From: Streptococcus canis | GTDB lineage: Bacteria > Bacillota > Bacilli > Lactobacillales > Streptococcaceae | Length of the DNA: 64,000 nucleotides | Direction: 5' to 3' | Assembly: GCF_900636575.1 (NCBI RefSeq) | Contig: NZ_LR134293.1 | Coordinates: 1,799,501 to 1,863,500 of the forward strand | In this document: piece after piece, positions 49,358-59,157 of the stretch | Numbering within the stretch: the stretch's first letter is position 1 | Layout of the letters: each line of letters opens with the position of its first letter | Translations under genes and position numbers: made by a program | Notes under the pieces: generated by a model | Database searches by the model: none | What the model was told of the DNA's origin: nothing | What the model saw: only the letters and a program-made list of their open reading frames with translations

Positions 49358-49713
49358 TATGATTTTTGGTTTTTCTTATCCTCTTGTTCTTTTTCAACAA
49401 GAGCAATGTATTGAATCATTTTCTTTAATTTAATTTCAACCAGAGATAGTTTTTTGGTCAAATGATACTGATTAATAATCAGTAAAAAGATAATAAATAA
49501 AATGACAAAGTTAGACGGTGACGTAAAGCCCAAGAGATTAGAAATGTAGATAAACAAGTAAGGGAAAATAGACATAAATAGCAATACAATGGCAAAAACT
49601 AACCAAAAGAAACTATCTTCAATTTGAAGGCGTGATTTTCTGATGTTTAAAATAATCATTACAGCTGTCAAAATGGCAACTGTTGCTAATAAAATTTGTA
49701 AACCGAGTGTCAT
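49357..49713 (-). CDS. gacJ: GacJ-like small membrane partner (DUF2304)
   Basis: 118 residues with three membrane helices (LQILLATVAILTAVMIILNI, SFFWLVFAIVLLFMSIFPYLF, SNFVILFIIFLLIINQY) and a charged C-terminus. In group A streptococcus GacJ binds GacI and raises its activity in making undecaprenyl-P-GlcNAc. It begins right after the gacI stop, the same order as in that locus, which supports the assignment. Confidence 0.85.
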   Translation of the reverse strand: MTLGLQILLATVAILTAVMIILNIRKSRLQIEDSFFWLVFAIVLLFMSIFPYLFIYISNLLGFTSPSNFVILFIIFLLIINQYHLTKKLSLVEIKLKKMIQYIALVEKEQEDKKNQKS

Positions 49714-50409
49714 TTAGCTTGTCTTCTTTCTAAAGTTTTGAATGAGCAAAATGGAAACAATCATGTGGAACATGTATTTTATTGATCGAGACAAGGTCAA
49801 ATAGGACTGCCCTGCTTGACGATCCATCATGTCAACTTGTACTTCTTCAACATGATAACCTTGTCTAATCAAATGGGAGATGGTATCTGGCTCAGGGGTG
49901 TAGTTAATGTTTTGAGCAAATAATTTGATCAAATCTTCATTAAAAACTCGCATTCCTGATGTTGGGTCAGTAATACGCTTTCCGGTAGTCAGCTTAATCA
50001 CAAAACTGATTAAGCTATTCCCTAGCATACGCAATGATTTTTCTTTTGGCATGTTCACAAACCGTGACCCAATGACACAATCATTTCCTTGCCTAATTTT
50101 AGTTTCCAAAGCATGAATATATTCTGGCAAATGTTGGCCATCAGCATCAAACTGAATAACCATCTGATACCCTTTTTTAAAAGCATACCTAAAGCCTGTT
50201 TGGATAGCACCTGATAGACCTAGGTTTTCTGGTAAATCAATCACTTGAAATTGATTGTCATGACAAATTAAAGATGTTCTGTCTTTAGAACCATCGTTAA
50301 TCACCACATAATCGTATTGAGGATAATGGCTAACGAGGTTTTGCACAACCCTTTCAATAGACTCCTCTTCATTATAGGCAGGAATCATGATTAATAAATC
50401 ACTTGTCAT
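49714..50409 (-). CDS. gacI: GacI-like undecaprenyl-phosphate sugar transferase (GT2)
   Basis: A 231-residue GT2 enzyme of the dolichol-phosphate-sugar synthase type: IMIPAYNEEESIERVV, VVINDGSKDRTS, QFDADGQHLPEY (DxD) and DPTSGMRVFN, with a C-terminal hydrophobic segment. In group A streptococcus it makes undecaprenyl-P-GlcNAc with GacJ. Length and context match. The ATG at 50409 has AAAAGGAGAAG upstream and overlaps the previous gene's stop (ATGA); the 27-codon upstream extension lies inside that gene. The sugar used here could be GlcNAc or GalNAc. Confidence 0.88.
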   Translation of the reverse strand: MTSDLLIMIPAYNEEESIERVVQNLVSHYPQYDYVVINDGSKDRTSLICHDNQFQVIDLPENLGLSGAIQTGFRYAFKKGYQMVIQFDADGQHLPEYIHALETKIRQGNDCVIGSRFVNMPKEKSLRMLGNSLISFVIKLTTGKRITDPTSGMRVFNEDLIKLFAQNINYTPEPDTISHLIRQGYHVEEVQVDMMDRQAGQSYLTLSRSIKYMFHMIVSILLIQNFRKKTS

Positions 50410-51215
50410 TTCTTCTCCTTTTCGACAGTATTTGAATGTTGACTTTTCACATAGAAATACCCTAAAATCGGAACAAACCAATGAGGCCAAAAGAGGCTAA
50501 ACATGGCTAAGTCTTCTTTTGTACGAACATTTTCTCTAATGGTATTTGACGTCTCAGAGTCCTCGTGAATCCGATGATACATTAGGGGTTTCTCAATGTA
50601 GTTAAAGGATCCTTGGTATTGGCTACTGATAACATACCAAGCATACCAATCTAAATTGGTTCGCCAGTCCTCAGAAAACTGAAATCCTGGTAACTTAGTC
50701 AAGTGGTAACTAACTGCTGGACAAGAAATAGGGTTGCCAAGGGATAGAATACGCTGCCGCCAAAATTTTGACTTCGGAAAAAAATTCATAGCTTTTAATA
50801 AGGTATTTTTTATTTTAAGATTAAGGTTAGTTTCTACTACGGCACCATTTCGGTATTCTGCATAATTTGAAAATACAATCGTCGCCTCAGGATGACTCAC
50901 AAAACGTTCCATAACTTCCTTAGAATAGGTCGAAAGGTAAATGTCATCTTGGTGAGCAATCGTTGCATAGGGGGTCTTGACAAAACTAAGGGCATTATTC
51001 CAATCTCGCCCAATACCTCCACCTTCTTTGGTGACAACTGGTACCTGATATTTATCTGCCAAATGATCAATCAACTGATTTGGAGTTGATGTATATATTA
51101 ACACTTGCGATGCGTAGACTTGATTCTTTAACGAAATGAGACAGTCTTCTAAGTATGGGCTTTCGCCGTAAGCGCATATCACAAATGTATGGAGGGATGT
51201 TCTCTTATTTTCCAT
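50406..51215 (-). CDS. GT2 glycosyltransferase, probable side-chain enzyme
   Basis: About 269 residues: TFVICAYGESPYLEDCLISL start, TIAHQDDIYLSTY (the DxD-like DD), and a C-terminal region ending in a basic tail. It is a single-domain cytoplasmic GT2. I recall no equivalent in the group A locus. Its position between the DUF2142 protein and gacI suggests it extends the GacI product to a disaccharide before flipping, or decorates the rhamnan. The ATG at 51215 (MENKRTSLHTFVICAYG) lies within the end of the upstream gene and has only a weak ribosome site. Confidence 0.78.
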   Translation of the reverse strand: MENKRTSLHTFVICAYGESPYLEDCLISLKNQVYASQVLIYTSTPNQLIDHLADKYQVPVVTKEGGGIGRDWNNALSFVKTPYATIAHQDDIYLSTYSKEVMERFVSHPEATIVFSNYAEYRNGAVVETNLNLKIKNTLLKAMNFFPKSKFWRQRILSLGNPISCPAVSYHLTKLPGFQFSEDWRTNLDWYAWYVISSQYQGSFNYIEKPLMYHRIHEDSETSNTIRENVRTKEDLAMFSLFWPHWFVPILGYFYVKSQHSNTVEKEKK

Positions 51216-51247
51216 TGTTTTCTTTCTCACAATCACTGTATACCTTA

Positions 51248-52726
51248 TTAAATCTGAGTGCACAAACCAACTGCAACTGTAAAGATATTCAAAAATACCA
51301 CAGTGTATTGTAACACTGTTTGAAAGCGCGCCTCTTCTTTTTCTGTAAAAGGGTTGATATTAAATTTGCTCGTTATCCAATACCCTAAAAAGACAGGAAC
51401 CATGGTAATCATAAAATAATAATATCTTCCTTGAACACCACCTACTACAATATCACCTTCATGATAAACCCTAGGGTCACCAGTAATGGCAAAAATCATT
51501 AGGGCAGCAATTCCCAAAAACAAAGCGCCTGTATATAATTGGAACCAAAGTGGAAGCTTGTAATGCCATTGCGTCGAACAAACAAATAAGACAATAACAA
51601 ATATAAGCATATTCAAGGCAATCAACAAGGATGATTGGTGAGAAACATATTGAAGAGGATGACCAATAAAATTATCCATAATCACATGAGGAATCTGAAT
51701 TAATGTTCTGATAATAGGTAGGGGATGCTGAATGAAATAAAGAAGTCCTGGCGATTTCCCTGTCACACTTCCCACCATGGGCATCACTTTAATAATACCA
51801 GTATAAATGAGCGATAAAAGCATCATCATGCCAAACATCGCCAATGCTACCCACCTTGTTTTAGACGTGTCATAATAGCGTTTTGGTAAAACAAGTATTA
51901 AACTGCCAACTAAGATAAATGGGAATTTAGCAAAGGCAAATAACAAACAGAGGGCTTGAAAGGCTAGGGCATTAAGTTTCGTAACGGTCTTTTTCTCCGC
52001 TAAAATATTAGTCAGTAGCGCTATTAGTATCAGGCTAGCTCCATAGTAAAGGTAATCATAATGAAAACCTGAAATAATATAGACCGCAGATGGTAAAGTT
52101 CCCATAAAATAAAGCACTGACTTGAAAACGATACTCAATTTGATGGCAAAAAAAACAAGGAGAGCGTAAGCAAGGACATTGACTATTCGTCCCAGATAAT
52201 AGGAAACAAAAACTTTGTTAGAGATAAGTCGTCCTAAATTCCATCCAATAGCTCCTGGTAAAAAGGCAGGATTGTCAAATCCAATGGTGTTGCCTTTTAC
52301 CTTTGTTGGTTTATGAGTCACTGTCAACCAATAATCGTTGCCTTGATAATGACTTTGATTACGAATACCGTCATGACGATAAACCAGTTTATAATCCGTC
52401 AATTCTTCCTTGGAGTATTTAAATACTAAACTATCTGATAACCCAATGGTATGAAGCAGATGAGAATCTTCATCTAAGCTATATTGAACTGGTTTTATCA
52501 AACTAATGGCTGTTCCCAGAATGGTAATCATTAAAAAAGCATTTCTTGCTAAAGCTTTTTTTTCTTTAACATTTATCACACTAAGACACAAGCAAACAGC
52601 TATAAGCACACAGAAAAAACGGCCGCCCAGTCTAAGTTCAAATAATTGAGGAACCGTTAATTGGCTGAACAAGACAATAAAGATGCCCATTAAACAAAGT
52701 TTTAATTTTGATAAAGTGGTTTTCAT
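51248..52726 (-). CDS. DUF2142 polytopic membrane protein, probable GT-C glycosyltransferase
   Basis: 492 residues with about 11-12 membrane helices. An acidic DEDSH lies early in the first large outer loop (about residue 84) and GGVQGRYYYF near residue 430, both features of the DUF2142 family, which I believe adopts a GT-C fold. Such enzymes use undecaprenyl-P-sugars on the outside of the membrane. In the group A locus GacL attaches GlcNAc in this way; this protein could be the functional counterpart, though it is not obviously the same family. Confidence 0.75.
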   Translation of the reverse strand: MKTTLSKLKLCLMGIFIVLFSQLTVPQLFELRLGGRFFCVLIAVCLCLSVINVKEKKALARNAFLMITILGTAISLIKPVQYSLDEDSHLLHTIGLSDSLVFKYSKEELTDYKLVYRHDGIRNQSHYQGNDYWLTVTHKPTKVKGNTIGFDNPAFLPGAIGWNLGRLISNKVFVSYYLGRIVNVLAYALLVFFAIKLSIVFKSVLYFMGTLPSAVYIISGFHYDYLYYGASLILIALLTNILAEKKTVTKLNALAFQALCLLFAFAKFPFILVGSLILVLPKRYYDTSKTRWVALAMFGMMMLLSLIYTGIIKVMPMVGSVTGKSPGLLYFIQHPLPIIRTLIQIPHVIMDNFIGHPLQYVSHQSSLLIALNMLIFVIVLFVCSTQWHYKLPLWFQLYTGALFLGIAALMIFAITGDPRVYHEGDIVVGGVQGRYYYFMITMVPVFLGYWITSKFNINPFTEKEEARFQTVLQYTVVFLNIFTVAVGLCTQI

Positions 52727-52738
52727 TATTATTCCTTA

Positions 52739-53719
52739 CTAACCTTTACTTTTACTACTTTCAAGTGAATATTTGCTATTGTCATCTGTGATATTAACCT
52801 GATTTGCTAAACGCATTCCTCGCCATTTTTCAAGATGAAAAAGCGGGTTAATAACTAACCAATAGAGCTTGCGTTTCCAAGAATAATCTTGATCAGCAAC
52901 AATCTTCATAGCATCTTTTAAGGATGCCTTCAAAGACTGAGCAAGAACTGTCGGCAACGAAATTGGAGTTGTAACACCACTGTTACGACGGATATTATAG
53001 GTCTCATCAAAAATACGTTGTTTGTATTCTGACAACAAGACATCGTTGGAATGTTCTACGACAGCATCACTATTGTAGGCTTTCATATAGCCAGCATCTA
53101 AGATATCTTTTCCATATTCATAATCTTCTGAATAGGCAACTGAACGATAGCCGATTTTATTGACCAAAAACTCTCTAGGAGCTGCTGAGCAAACATCACT
53201 ATAAAAAGACTCTTTCGTATATTTCCCTTTTAAGTCTTCTTGACGTGTCCAAATAGTCGTTGCTCCTGCTACTCCTTGCTCGTTAAAAACAGAGTTAATA
53301 TCATACTTCATCGCTGGAAAACAACCCACACGAGGCTTTTGTTTCCCTAGAACCGCAACGATATTCGGATTCAGAGAAAATGGTTTTACCATTTCTGCCA
53401 ACCAATTCTCATTAGCAGGTACAGCATCCTGACTAAGATAAACCATATAGTCTGCTGTTGACAGCTCAGCTGCCATTTGTCTCGTAGCTCCATGTGAATA
53501 ATCACTTTTTTTGAGCTTGATAAGCTGCAAGTTGCCGTATTGTTCAGCAAATTTCTGGATAATAGCAACTGAAGCATCCTTAGATTCTGAATCGGTTATT
53601 ATCACATTCCATGAGAAGTCTGTTTGTTGAGCATATAAAGCTGTCAACGTTTCTTCCAAATGGTCATTTTCACCATTATAAACTGGTATAAAAACAGTTG
53701 CTTTTACCTTATCAGTCAT
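52739..53719 (-). CDS. GT2 rhamnosyltransferase-like glycosyltransferase
   Basis: About 326 residues with VFIPVYNGENDHLEETL, VIITDSESKDAS and VYLSQDAVPANENWL, plus EDYEYGKDIL, which could hold the catalytic base. It resembles rhamnosyltransferases of the RfbF/RgpB kind. The ATG at 53719 overlaps the upstream gene by 8 bases and follows GTGAGG. Together with the preceding GT4 gene it occupies the place of the long RgpF/GacG enzyme in the group A and S. mutans loci, so the pair may build or cap the rhamnan backbone. Confidence 0.8.
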   Translation of the reverse strand: MTDKVKATVFIPVYNGENDHLEETLTALYAQQTDFSWNVIITDSESKDASVAIIQKFAEQYGNLQLIKLKKSDYSHGATRQMAAELSTADYMVYLSQDAVPANENWLAEMVKPFSLNPNIVAVLGKQKPRVGCFPAMKYDINSVFNEQGVAGATTIWTRQEDLKGKYTKESFYSDVCSAAPREFLVNKIGYRSVAYSEDYEYGKDILDAGYMKAYNSDAVVEHSNDVLLSEYKQRIFDETYNIRRNSGVTTPISLPTVLAQSLKASLKDAMKIVADQDYSWKRKLYWLVINPLFHLEKWRGMRLANQVNITDDNSKYSLESSKSKG

Positions 53720-54938
53720 TGAGTACCTCACGACGAATGATTTCTTCCACCTTGCGATAGCTGTCCTCCCATGAGACACCATCATATTTTTGACTCATCT
53801 CATTAGCATAGGCATCAATATCAGAGCGTTCAACAGCTTTGCACAATTCTTCAGCCAAAGCAATAGGGTAGGCTTCTGCATAGGCAATATCATCATTTTC
53901 GCCCAAAACCATCGTATTATTGTTCCCAGAGTTCATTACGGGAATACAACCTGCTACCAGTAGTTCTAAAGGTAGTAAGGACACATTGGTCAAAGAAAGA
54001 ACTAAACAGGCCACACTATCATGATAAATAGTTGCCAATTCTTCTTTGTTTAGAATGCCTCGGTCAATAAAATCAAATGGAATATCATAATGAGACATAT
54101 CTTGTCCGAAAAACTCGATATCATATTCTGGATGCTTGTCTTTAAAAATTTTAAGAGCCATAACACCTAACTCAAATCCACGACGTTCTGTATGGGCACG
54201 CGCATAAAAAGCAATTTTCTTTTTCTTGTGAAGAGGTGCTTTAGGTTTGTAAATATCAGTGTCTGCTCCAAAGTTGAAATAATCAGCATCCATGTGATAA
54301 TCTTTAAGTTTATGCGTTAACCATTTCCCCGCAGTAACCCCATAAAAACCAAACTTGTAAGTGGCCTCAGCTAACTTGTAACGAGAGCCAACCCCATAAA
54401 AGATAGGTTCAAAATCTTGCACAAAATAAAATTTGTGGAGATGGTCACCCTTTAAATTAAAGACAGCATAAGCAGTTTCCCAGCTTGTGGCAAAAACCAA
54501 ATCTTGATTAGCAAAATCTTCTAAATTTTCAACAGCCACTTCAATACCGTAGGCTTTAGAAAAAATTTCTTGGGCTTCCTTAGCAGATTGCTCAATCGTA
54601 TTATTATGGTAAATATAAAAAGTAATCTGATGCCCTTTAGACTGAAGGTGTTTCACAAAACGCGAAATAGTGGTATGACCTCCGCCTCCTTTTCCTACTG
54701 GCGGTGATACCCAAGCAATATTTAAGTGGTTTTTATCTAACTTAGCAGGTCTTTGATAAGGATGATTGAGGTAATCCGCCTTAGCAATATCTTCTAATTG
54801 TGGCATGATAGGAATACGATTTAAATCAATTTTACCTGCCGGCTGAGGATTTCTTCCTCCTTGTAAATGCTCCCAAATCTTACGTAAGGTGGCACGTCTG
54901 CCCTCATCTTTATAACTTCTAATAATTCTACCTATCAT
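53712..54938 (-). CDS. GT4-type glycosyltransferase (WsaF-like rhamnosyltransferase)
   Basis: 408 residues. An N-terminal basic segment precedes NIAWVSPPVGKGGGGHTTIS, a glycine-rich acceptor-side loop. The C-terminal Rossmann half (KKKKIAFYARAHTERRGFEL, DRGILNKEELATIY, VSLLPLELLVAGCIPVMNSG with the family E-x7-type motif) binds nucleotide sugar. It resembles the beta-rhamnosyltransferase-like WsaF family. The ribosome site is TAGGAGG. It is one of the genes that distinguish this locus from the group A one. Confidence 0.8.
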   Translation of the reverse strand: MIGRIIRSYKDEGRRATLRKIWEHLQGGRNPQPAGKIDLNRIPIMPQLEDIAKADYLNHPYQRPAKLDKNHLNIAWVSPPVGKGGGGHTTISRFVKHLQSKGHQITFYIYHNNTIEQSAKEAQEIFSKAYGIEVAVENLEDFANQDLVFATSWETAYAVFNLKGDHLHKFYFVQDFEPIFYGVGSRYKLAEATYKFGFYGVTAGKWLTHKLKDYHMDADYFNFGADTDIYKPKAPLHKKKKIAFYARAHTERRGFELGVMALKIFKDKHPEYDIEFFGQDMSHYDIPFDFIDRGILNKEELATIYHDSVACLVLSLTNVSLLPLELLVAGCIPVMNSGNNNTMVLGENDDIAYAEAYPIALAEELCKAVERSDIDAYANEMSQKYDGVSWEDSYRKVEEIIRREVLND

Positions 54939-54965
54939 TTTTTCCTCCTAGGTTTCTTGAAATGA

Positions 54966-56231
54966 TTAATGCGTTCGTTGTCGAAAAAAGAAACCTTTTA
55001 CTTTCCTCAAGAACTGGAATAGTTTGAACATTCTAGAGGTTTTGATTATCTCTAATTCTGCTTGTTTGGCAGCTAGGTCTTGCTCCAACGCTTCTTTTGT
55101 TACACACATTTCCTGATTTAACCGCTCATAGTGGTGAATAGATTCCCATAAATTGGTGACATCATTTTCCAAACGGACAAGCCTTGTTTCTATAAACAAG
55201 CTGATAGCTTTGATATATGCAATCTCTTCTTGATCCAAACAGGTAATATCACGCTGTTTGGTTTCAATGCTTTGGTAAATCTCTCCAACTATTGTTGAAA
55301 TAGTATACTTATTTCGATAGTCTTCCAAATGTTGCTGATGGAAGGCTTGAGCCTCTTGATAATGCTCCAATAAGTCACTGACCAATTCTTCCGCTGTTTT
55401 TGCCTTATCCTCAAACCCTCTTCCTGAAAAGTTATTGAGGGCAGCTTGCGTGACATTAGTATCGGTTAAATAGCCTGGCCCTTTAAAATGATCATAGACA
55501 TAAATAGGTTTTCCCATGACTAAACAATACTGGGCATTTTTGCCGATACCAACAACACAATCATAAGTCGCGATTAATTCCGGACTCACCAATTCATAAT
55601 GGTCTGACCAAACTCCAAAGTAATCAACCCGAATTCCTTTTTCAGCTAAAATAGGCTTCATATCGAGCACTTCCTGAGGTGGATGATTCGAAATCACTAA
55701 AATGTTTTTTGGAAACGGTCTCGCAAGATGTTCTAATGCTGCATAACTCTCCGGCGCCGGATTTGGATAATAGTGCAAGTTAGGAATGACTTTGAAGAAG
55801 CGGTTGAGATTCTTCTGAACAACTTCTTCTGATATAGCTAATGTCGCTGACGATAACTTTTCTTCTAACTGATGAATATAAGGCTGTTCCAGTACATGCT
55901 CTTTTAAAGCAGCCATATGCAAGAAAATAAACTTAGGCAGCTTCTTTTGCGGTTTTCCCAGTGCTTCTATCATGGTTTTGGGAATAATATTTTGCGCTGA
56001 ACAAACAACATCATACTGACTAATATCAAAAGGGTAGTCACTATCATCTATAACGGGAATAGCTTTTTTTTGAAATTCTTCTAGCATAGGTGATTTTGCT
56101 AGAAAAGTAAAAACCTCTACTTCAGCACCTGCTTCTTTTAAAAAAGTTGCCAATTCTAAAATATTAATTTCAGCACCACTAAAGCCCCTGAGCCAGATAT
56201 GAGTTAATAAAAATCGTTTTCCTTGATACAT
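54966..56231 (-). CDS. GacF-position glycosyltransferase with C-terminal coiled coil
   Basis: About 421 residues. The N-terminal half (RFLLTHIWLRGFSGAEINIL, PFDISQYDVVCSAQNI) and the second Rossmann half (FPKNILVISNHPPQEVL, CVVGIGKNAQYCLVMGKPIYVYDH) resemble a GT-B enzyme. The last ~90 residues form a coiled coil with a basic tail (LFQFLRKVKGFFFRQR) that may bind the membrane. It follows the ABC transporter genes, where group A streptococcus has gacF. The ATG at 56231 is 8 bases after GGAG; another at 56237 is too close to it. Confidence 0.75.
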   Translation of the reverse strand: MYQGKRFLLTHIWLRGFSGAEINILELATFLKEAGAEVEVFTFLAKSPMLEEFQKKAIPVIDDSDYPFDISQYDVVCSAQNIIPKTMIEALGKPQKKLPKFIFLHMAALKEHVLEQPYIHQLEEKLSSATLAISEEVVQKNLNRFFKVIPNLHYYPNPAPESYAALEHLARPFPKNILVISNHPPQEVLDMKPILAEKGIRVDYFGVWSDHYELVSPELIATYDCVVGIGKNAQYCLVMGKPIYVYDHFKGPGYLTDTNVTQAALNNFSGRGFEDKAKTAEELVSDLLEHYQEAQAFHQQHLEDYRNKYTISTIVGEIYQSIETKQRDITCLDQEEIAYIKAISLFIETRLVRLENDVTNLWESIHHYERLNQEMCVTKEALEQDLAAKQAELEIIKTSRMFKLFQFLRKVKGFFFRQRTH

Positions 56232-56249
56232 CCCCATAACTCCATTGCT

Positions 56250-57416
56250 CTAAGTGAGCTTAACTGTTGTTTCAGGCTTCCAATAAATATTATTTCCTGA
56301 TTTGCCTCTATTAATTAATTCAAAATTACAGATGCCACTAAACATGGCATACTCTTTTGAACGATCTCGTGATTTGACCCCAAATTCTGTTGTAAACTTC
56401 CCATTAGGAAAAATATTTTGAATGGCAAAGTCAATAGAAACCTTAGTATCCTTAATTGTGATAGAACCATCTACTTCTTCATCCGATACCCAACGGTAAA
56501 GTAGTTCTCCGGTATCTTTATGAATGGTAAAGGTCAAAACAGGGTCCTCAATCTTTTGCTCAAAGTGAACATCAAAGTTGAAAGCCAAGGTCTTATCTTG
56601 GTGGTTAACAAATTGGGACGATAAGGAAATGCCGTTATTCTCAGTTTCTTTGCTAGATTCCTTGGCAACATTCAAGCCATTTAATTGTTTATAGATTTGA
56701 GAAATCTCAAGAGGTGTCCCTACTTCCATTTTATGACCTTTATCAATCAGCATGGCCTTATTACAGAAACGTTGAACCTGCTCCATCGAGTGAGTCACTA
56801 AAATAACGGTTTTGTGTTCACGCTTGAGCTGGGCAAAATAATCAAAACATTTCCGTTGAAAAGCTTCATCCCCAACAGCCAAGACTTCGTCCAAAATCAA
56901 AATATCACCTTTAGCTTTAATGGCAATTGAAAACGCTAAACGTACTTGCATTCCAGAAGAATAGTTTTTCAGTTTTTGGTCCATAAAGTCATGCAGTTCT
57001 GCAAAAGACACAATGTCATCATACATAGCTGTCACTTCATCACGAGAAAAACCTAGCAAGGCACCGTTCATAAAGACATTTTCACGACCAGTTAATTCTG
57101 GATTGAAACCAACTCCTAATTCAATAAAAGGAACCAATTTCCCATCAACCGTCACACGACCTTTTTCTGGTTCATAAATTTTAGAAATAATTTTTAGAAG
57201 GGTTGATTTTCCAGAACCATTTCGGCCAACAATGCCAAAGAAGTCTCCTTCTTCGACCTGAAACGATACATTGTCCAACACGTGTTGTTCTGTATAACCC
57301 TTAATTCCTTTAAAATAATTCACTAAACTGGTTCGTAAACTATTACTAGCCTCAGTCGGTAATTTAAAGGATTTGCTTACCGAATCAACTGATAACACAA
57401 CTTTTTTTTCTGACAT
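56250..57416 (-). CDS. gacE: Polysaccharide ABC exporter ATPase (GacE/RgpD)
   Basis: 388 residues: an ABC ATPase domain with Walker A GRNGSGKST (about residue 67), signature YSSGMQVRLAFSIAI, Walker B ILILDEVLAVGDEAF and the H-loop VTHS, then a C-terminal Wzt-like beta-sandwich of about 150 residues that may recognise the glycan. It powers export of lipid-linked polyrhamnose with the GacD permease. The ATG overlaps the gacD stop by one base. Confidence 0.93.
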   Translation of the reverse strand: MSEKKVVLSVDSVSKSFKLPTEASNSLRTSLVNYFKGIKGYTEQHVLDNVSFQVEEGDFFGIVGRNGSGKSTLLKIISKIYEPEKGRVTVDGKLVPFIELGVGFNPELTGRENVFMNGALLGFSRDEVTAMYDDIVSFAELHDFMDQKLKNYSSGMQVRLAFSIAIKAKGDILILDEVLAVGDEAFQRKCFDYFAQLKREHKTVILVTHSMEQVQRFCNKAMLIDKGHKMEVGTPLEISQIYKQLNGLNVAKESSKETENNGISLSSQFVNHQDKTLAFNFDVHFEQKIEDPVLTFTIHKDTGELLYRWVSDEEVDGSITIKDTKVSIDFAIQNIFPNGKFTTEFGVKSRDRSKEYAMFSGICNFELINRGKSGNNIYWKPETTVKLT

Positions 57417-58222
57417 TAAAGAATCTCCGCAAATTTCTTAGCATTTCGTTTGAAAATAACATAACCAATGACAAAGGCACTTAACGAGAGCAAAATCGGA
57501 ATAAGAGTGAAAACTTTATGTTCAAAAATCTCCCAATTAATGGTTGCTCCACGGTACACAATAAAATGGCGTAGTTCTTGGATAATCTGAGCTAGAGGGT
57601 TCATCATCATTACCTTGGCAATCCCTAGATGACCTCTTTGGATAATATAGGTAATAGAATAGATAATAGGTGTTCCGTACATGCCTGCCTGAAGCATAAC
57701 TTCCCAGATAGGTCCCATGTCACGGTATTTGACAAATAAAGTCGCCAAAATAAAGGCAACTCCTGTTGCAAACAAGAAAAGCTCAACGAACAATGGAATC
57801 AAAATAAAAACACCAAAACTGGGTTGCACACCATTAATTAAAGCAAAAGCAAATACCACTAAAATATTAATAAAATAGTTAATGCTTGCTCCTACAACTG
57901 ATGAAATGACAATAATTTCTTTTGGAAAATTAATCTTACGAAGTAAATCACCCCTTGAAACAATGGAAAGCATGCCCATATTGGTTGCTTCCGTAAAGAA
58001 ATTCCAAGTCACCATGCCTAGAAGTAAACTAACTGCATAATGAGGTGTTCCATCATCAAACTTCAAAAAACGTACAAAAACTAAGTACATGATGGTAAAG
58101 AGCAACATTGGTTTTAAAATAGACCACAGATGTCCAATAAAACTCCCCTGATAGCGTAATTTAAAATCCGTTTTTACCATTTCTCTCAGTAAAATACGGT
58201 TTTTCTTTGTTAAAAAATTCAT
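57416..58222 (-). CDS. gacD: Polysaccharide ABC exporter permease (GacD/RgpC)
   Basis: 268 residues, six membrane helices, ABC-2 type permease (FKLRYQGSFIGHLWSILKPMLLFTIMY region near the N-terminus, then FFTEATNMGMLSIVSRGDLLRKINFPKE). It moves undecaprenyl-linked polyrhamnan to the outer leaflet. It overlaps gacC upstream and gacE downstream, indicating one coupled transcript. Confidence 0.93.
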   Translation of the reverse strand: MNFLTKKNRILLREMVKTDFKLRYQGSFIGHLWSILKPMLLFTIMYLVFVRFLKFDDGTPHYAVSLLLGMVTWNFFTEATNMGMLSIVSRGDLLRKINFPKEIIVISSVVGASINYFINILVVFAFALINGVQPSFGVFILIPLFVELFLFATGVAFILATLFVKYRDMGPIWEVMLQAGMYGTPIIYSITYIIQRGHLGIAKVMMMNPLAQIIQELRHFIVYRGATINWEIFEHKVFTLIPILLSLSAFVIGYVIFKRNAKKFAEIL

Positions 58223-59157
58223 TCTTCTTTTCTCCTGTAACCAAATAAGGTGATGACTAAGCTACGAAAAATAAAGGTGTGAAAGGCACGATTTTTACGA
58301 AAACCATATCTTTTCAAAGTAGCCCAGCGTTTGGCAAATGACCTATCCAACAAGGAAACATAAGCTTCTACCAGTTCACGATCATTTGGTTGTAATGGTA
58401 AGTCTAATAGTAATTGAGCCTGTTTTTGGCTGGATGTGATCAACCACCAGTATTTGCTGACTAAACGGTGTGGGCTGAACCAATTTTTCATGCGTTTAGA
58501 CCAGGTTCTAGCCCCCAACACGTTAGCATCGTGCTGACGGTATAATTCTGTAGGAAGATCAAGATAGACTAACTTCCCTCTAGCAGCTGCTAGTAAGGCC
58601 AAATACCAGTCATGCATGAGTATCCCTTCACAGGTTACCCACTCTTCAGCAAGGGCATGAGTAATCATCATTGTGCCCCCTGTTACCGTATTTTCTGTTA
58701 GTTCTTGAAGTAAGCTTGTATTGGCGTGGTCAGATTGGGTTCTGATCATGCTGTCATGGCAAATATCTAATTGTTGAGTGACCACTTTGAGGTCTGTATA
58801 AACCAACAAAGGAGCCGCCATGTCATATTTTTGAGCCTCTAACAAGGTCACTTCTAATTTATTGTCTAACCAAATATCATCTTGGTCACTGAAAAAATAG
58901 ACATCTGCTTTTTGGTGCTTTAAGAGGGTATAAAAATTCTTAATAACTCCCAGGTTTTCTGTCTGACCCTCATTGATCCACTGAATTCGTTTGTCTTCCT
59001 TGACAAATGTGCGAATAATATTCTGGGTGCCATCAGTTGATCCATCATCTCTGATTAGTAAGGTCCAGTCTTTAACTGTCTGCCTTTGGATGCTTTGAAT
59101 TTGTTCTGCTAAGAAGCGTTCCCCATTGTAGGTAGATAGTAAAATATTAATGTTCAT
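58219..59157 (-). CDS. gacC: Rhamnosyltransferase GacC (RgpB-like, GT2)
   Basis: 312 residues, matching the RgpB/GacC length. GT2 motifs: ILLSTYNGERFLAEQI, LIRDDGSTDGTQ, FFSDQDDIWLDNK (DQDD) and MIRTQSDHANTS. It adds rhamnose to the rhamnosyl-lipid primer made by GacB. The ATG at 59157 overlaps the gacB stop (ATGA); the 14-codon upstream extension lies inside gacB and is not conserved. Confidence 0.92.
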   Translation of the reverse strand: MNINILLSTYNGERFLAEQIQSIQRQTVKDWTLLIRDDGSTDGTQNIIRTFVKEDKRIQWINEGQTENLGVIKNFYTLLKHQKADVYFFSDQDDIWLDNKLEVTLLEAQKYDMAAPLLVYTDLKVVTQQLDICHDSMIRTQSDHANTSLLQELTENTVTGGTMMITHALAEEWVTCEGILMHDWYLALLAAARGKLVYLDLPTELYRQHDANVLGARTWSKRMKNWFSPHRLVSKYWWLITSSQKQAQLLLDLPLQPNDRELVEAYVSLLDRSFAKRWATLKRYGFRKNRAFHTFIFRSLVITLFGYRRKEE

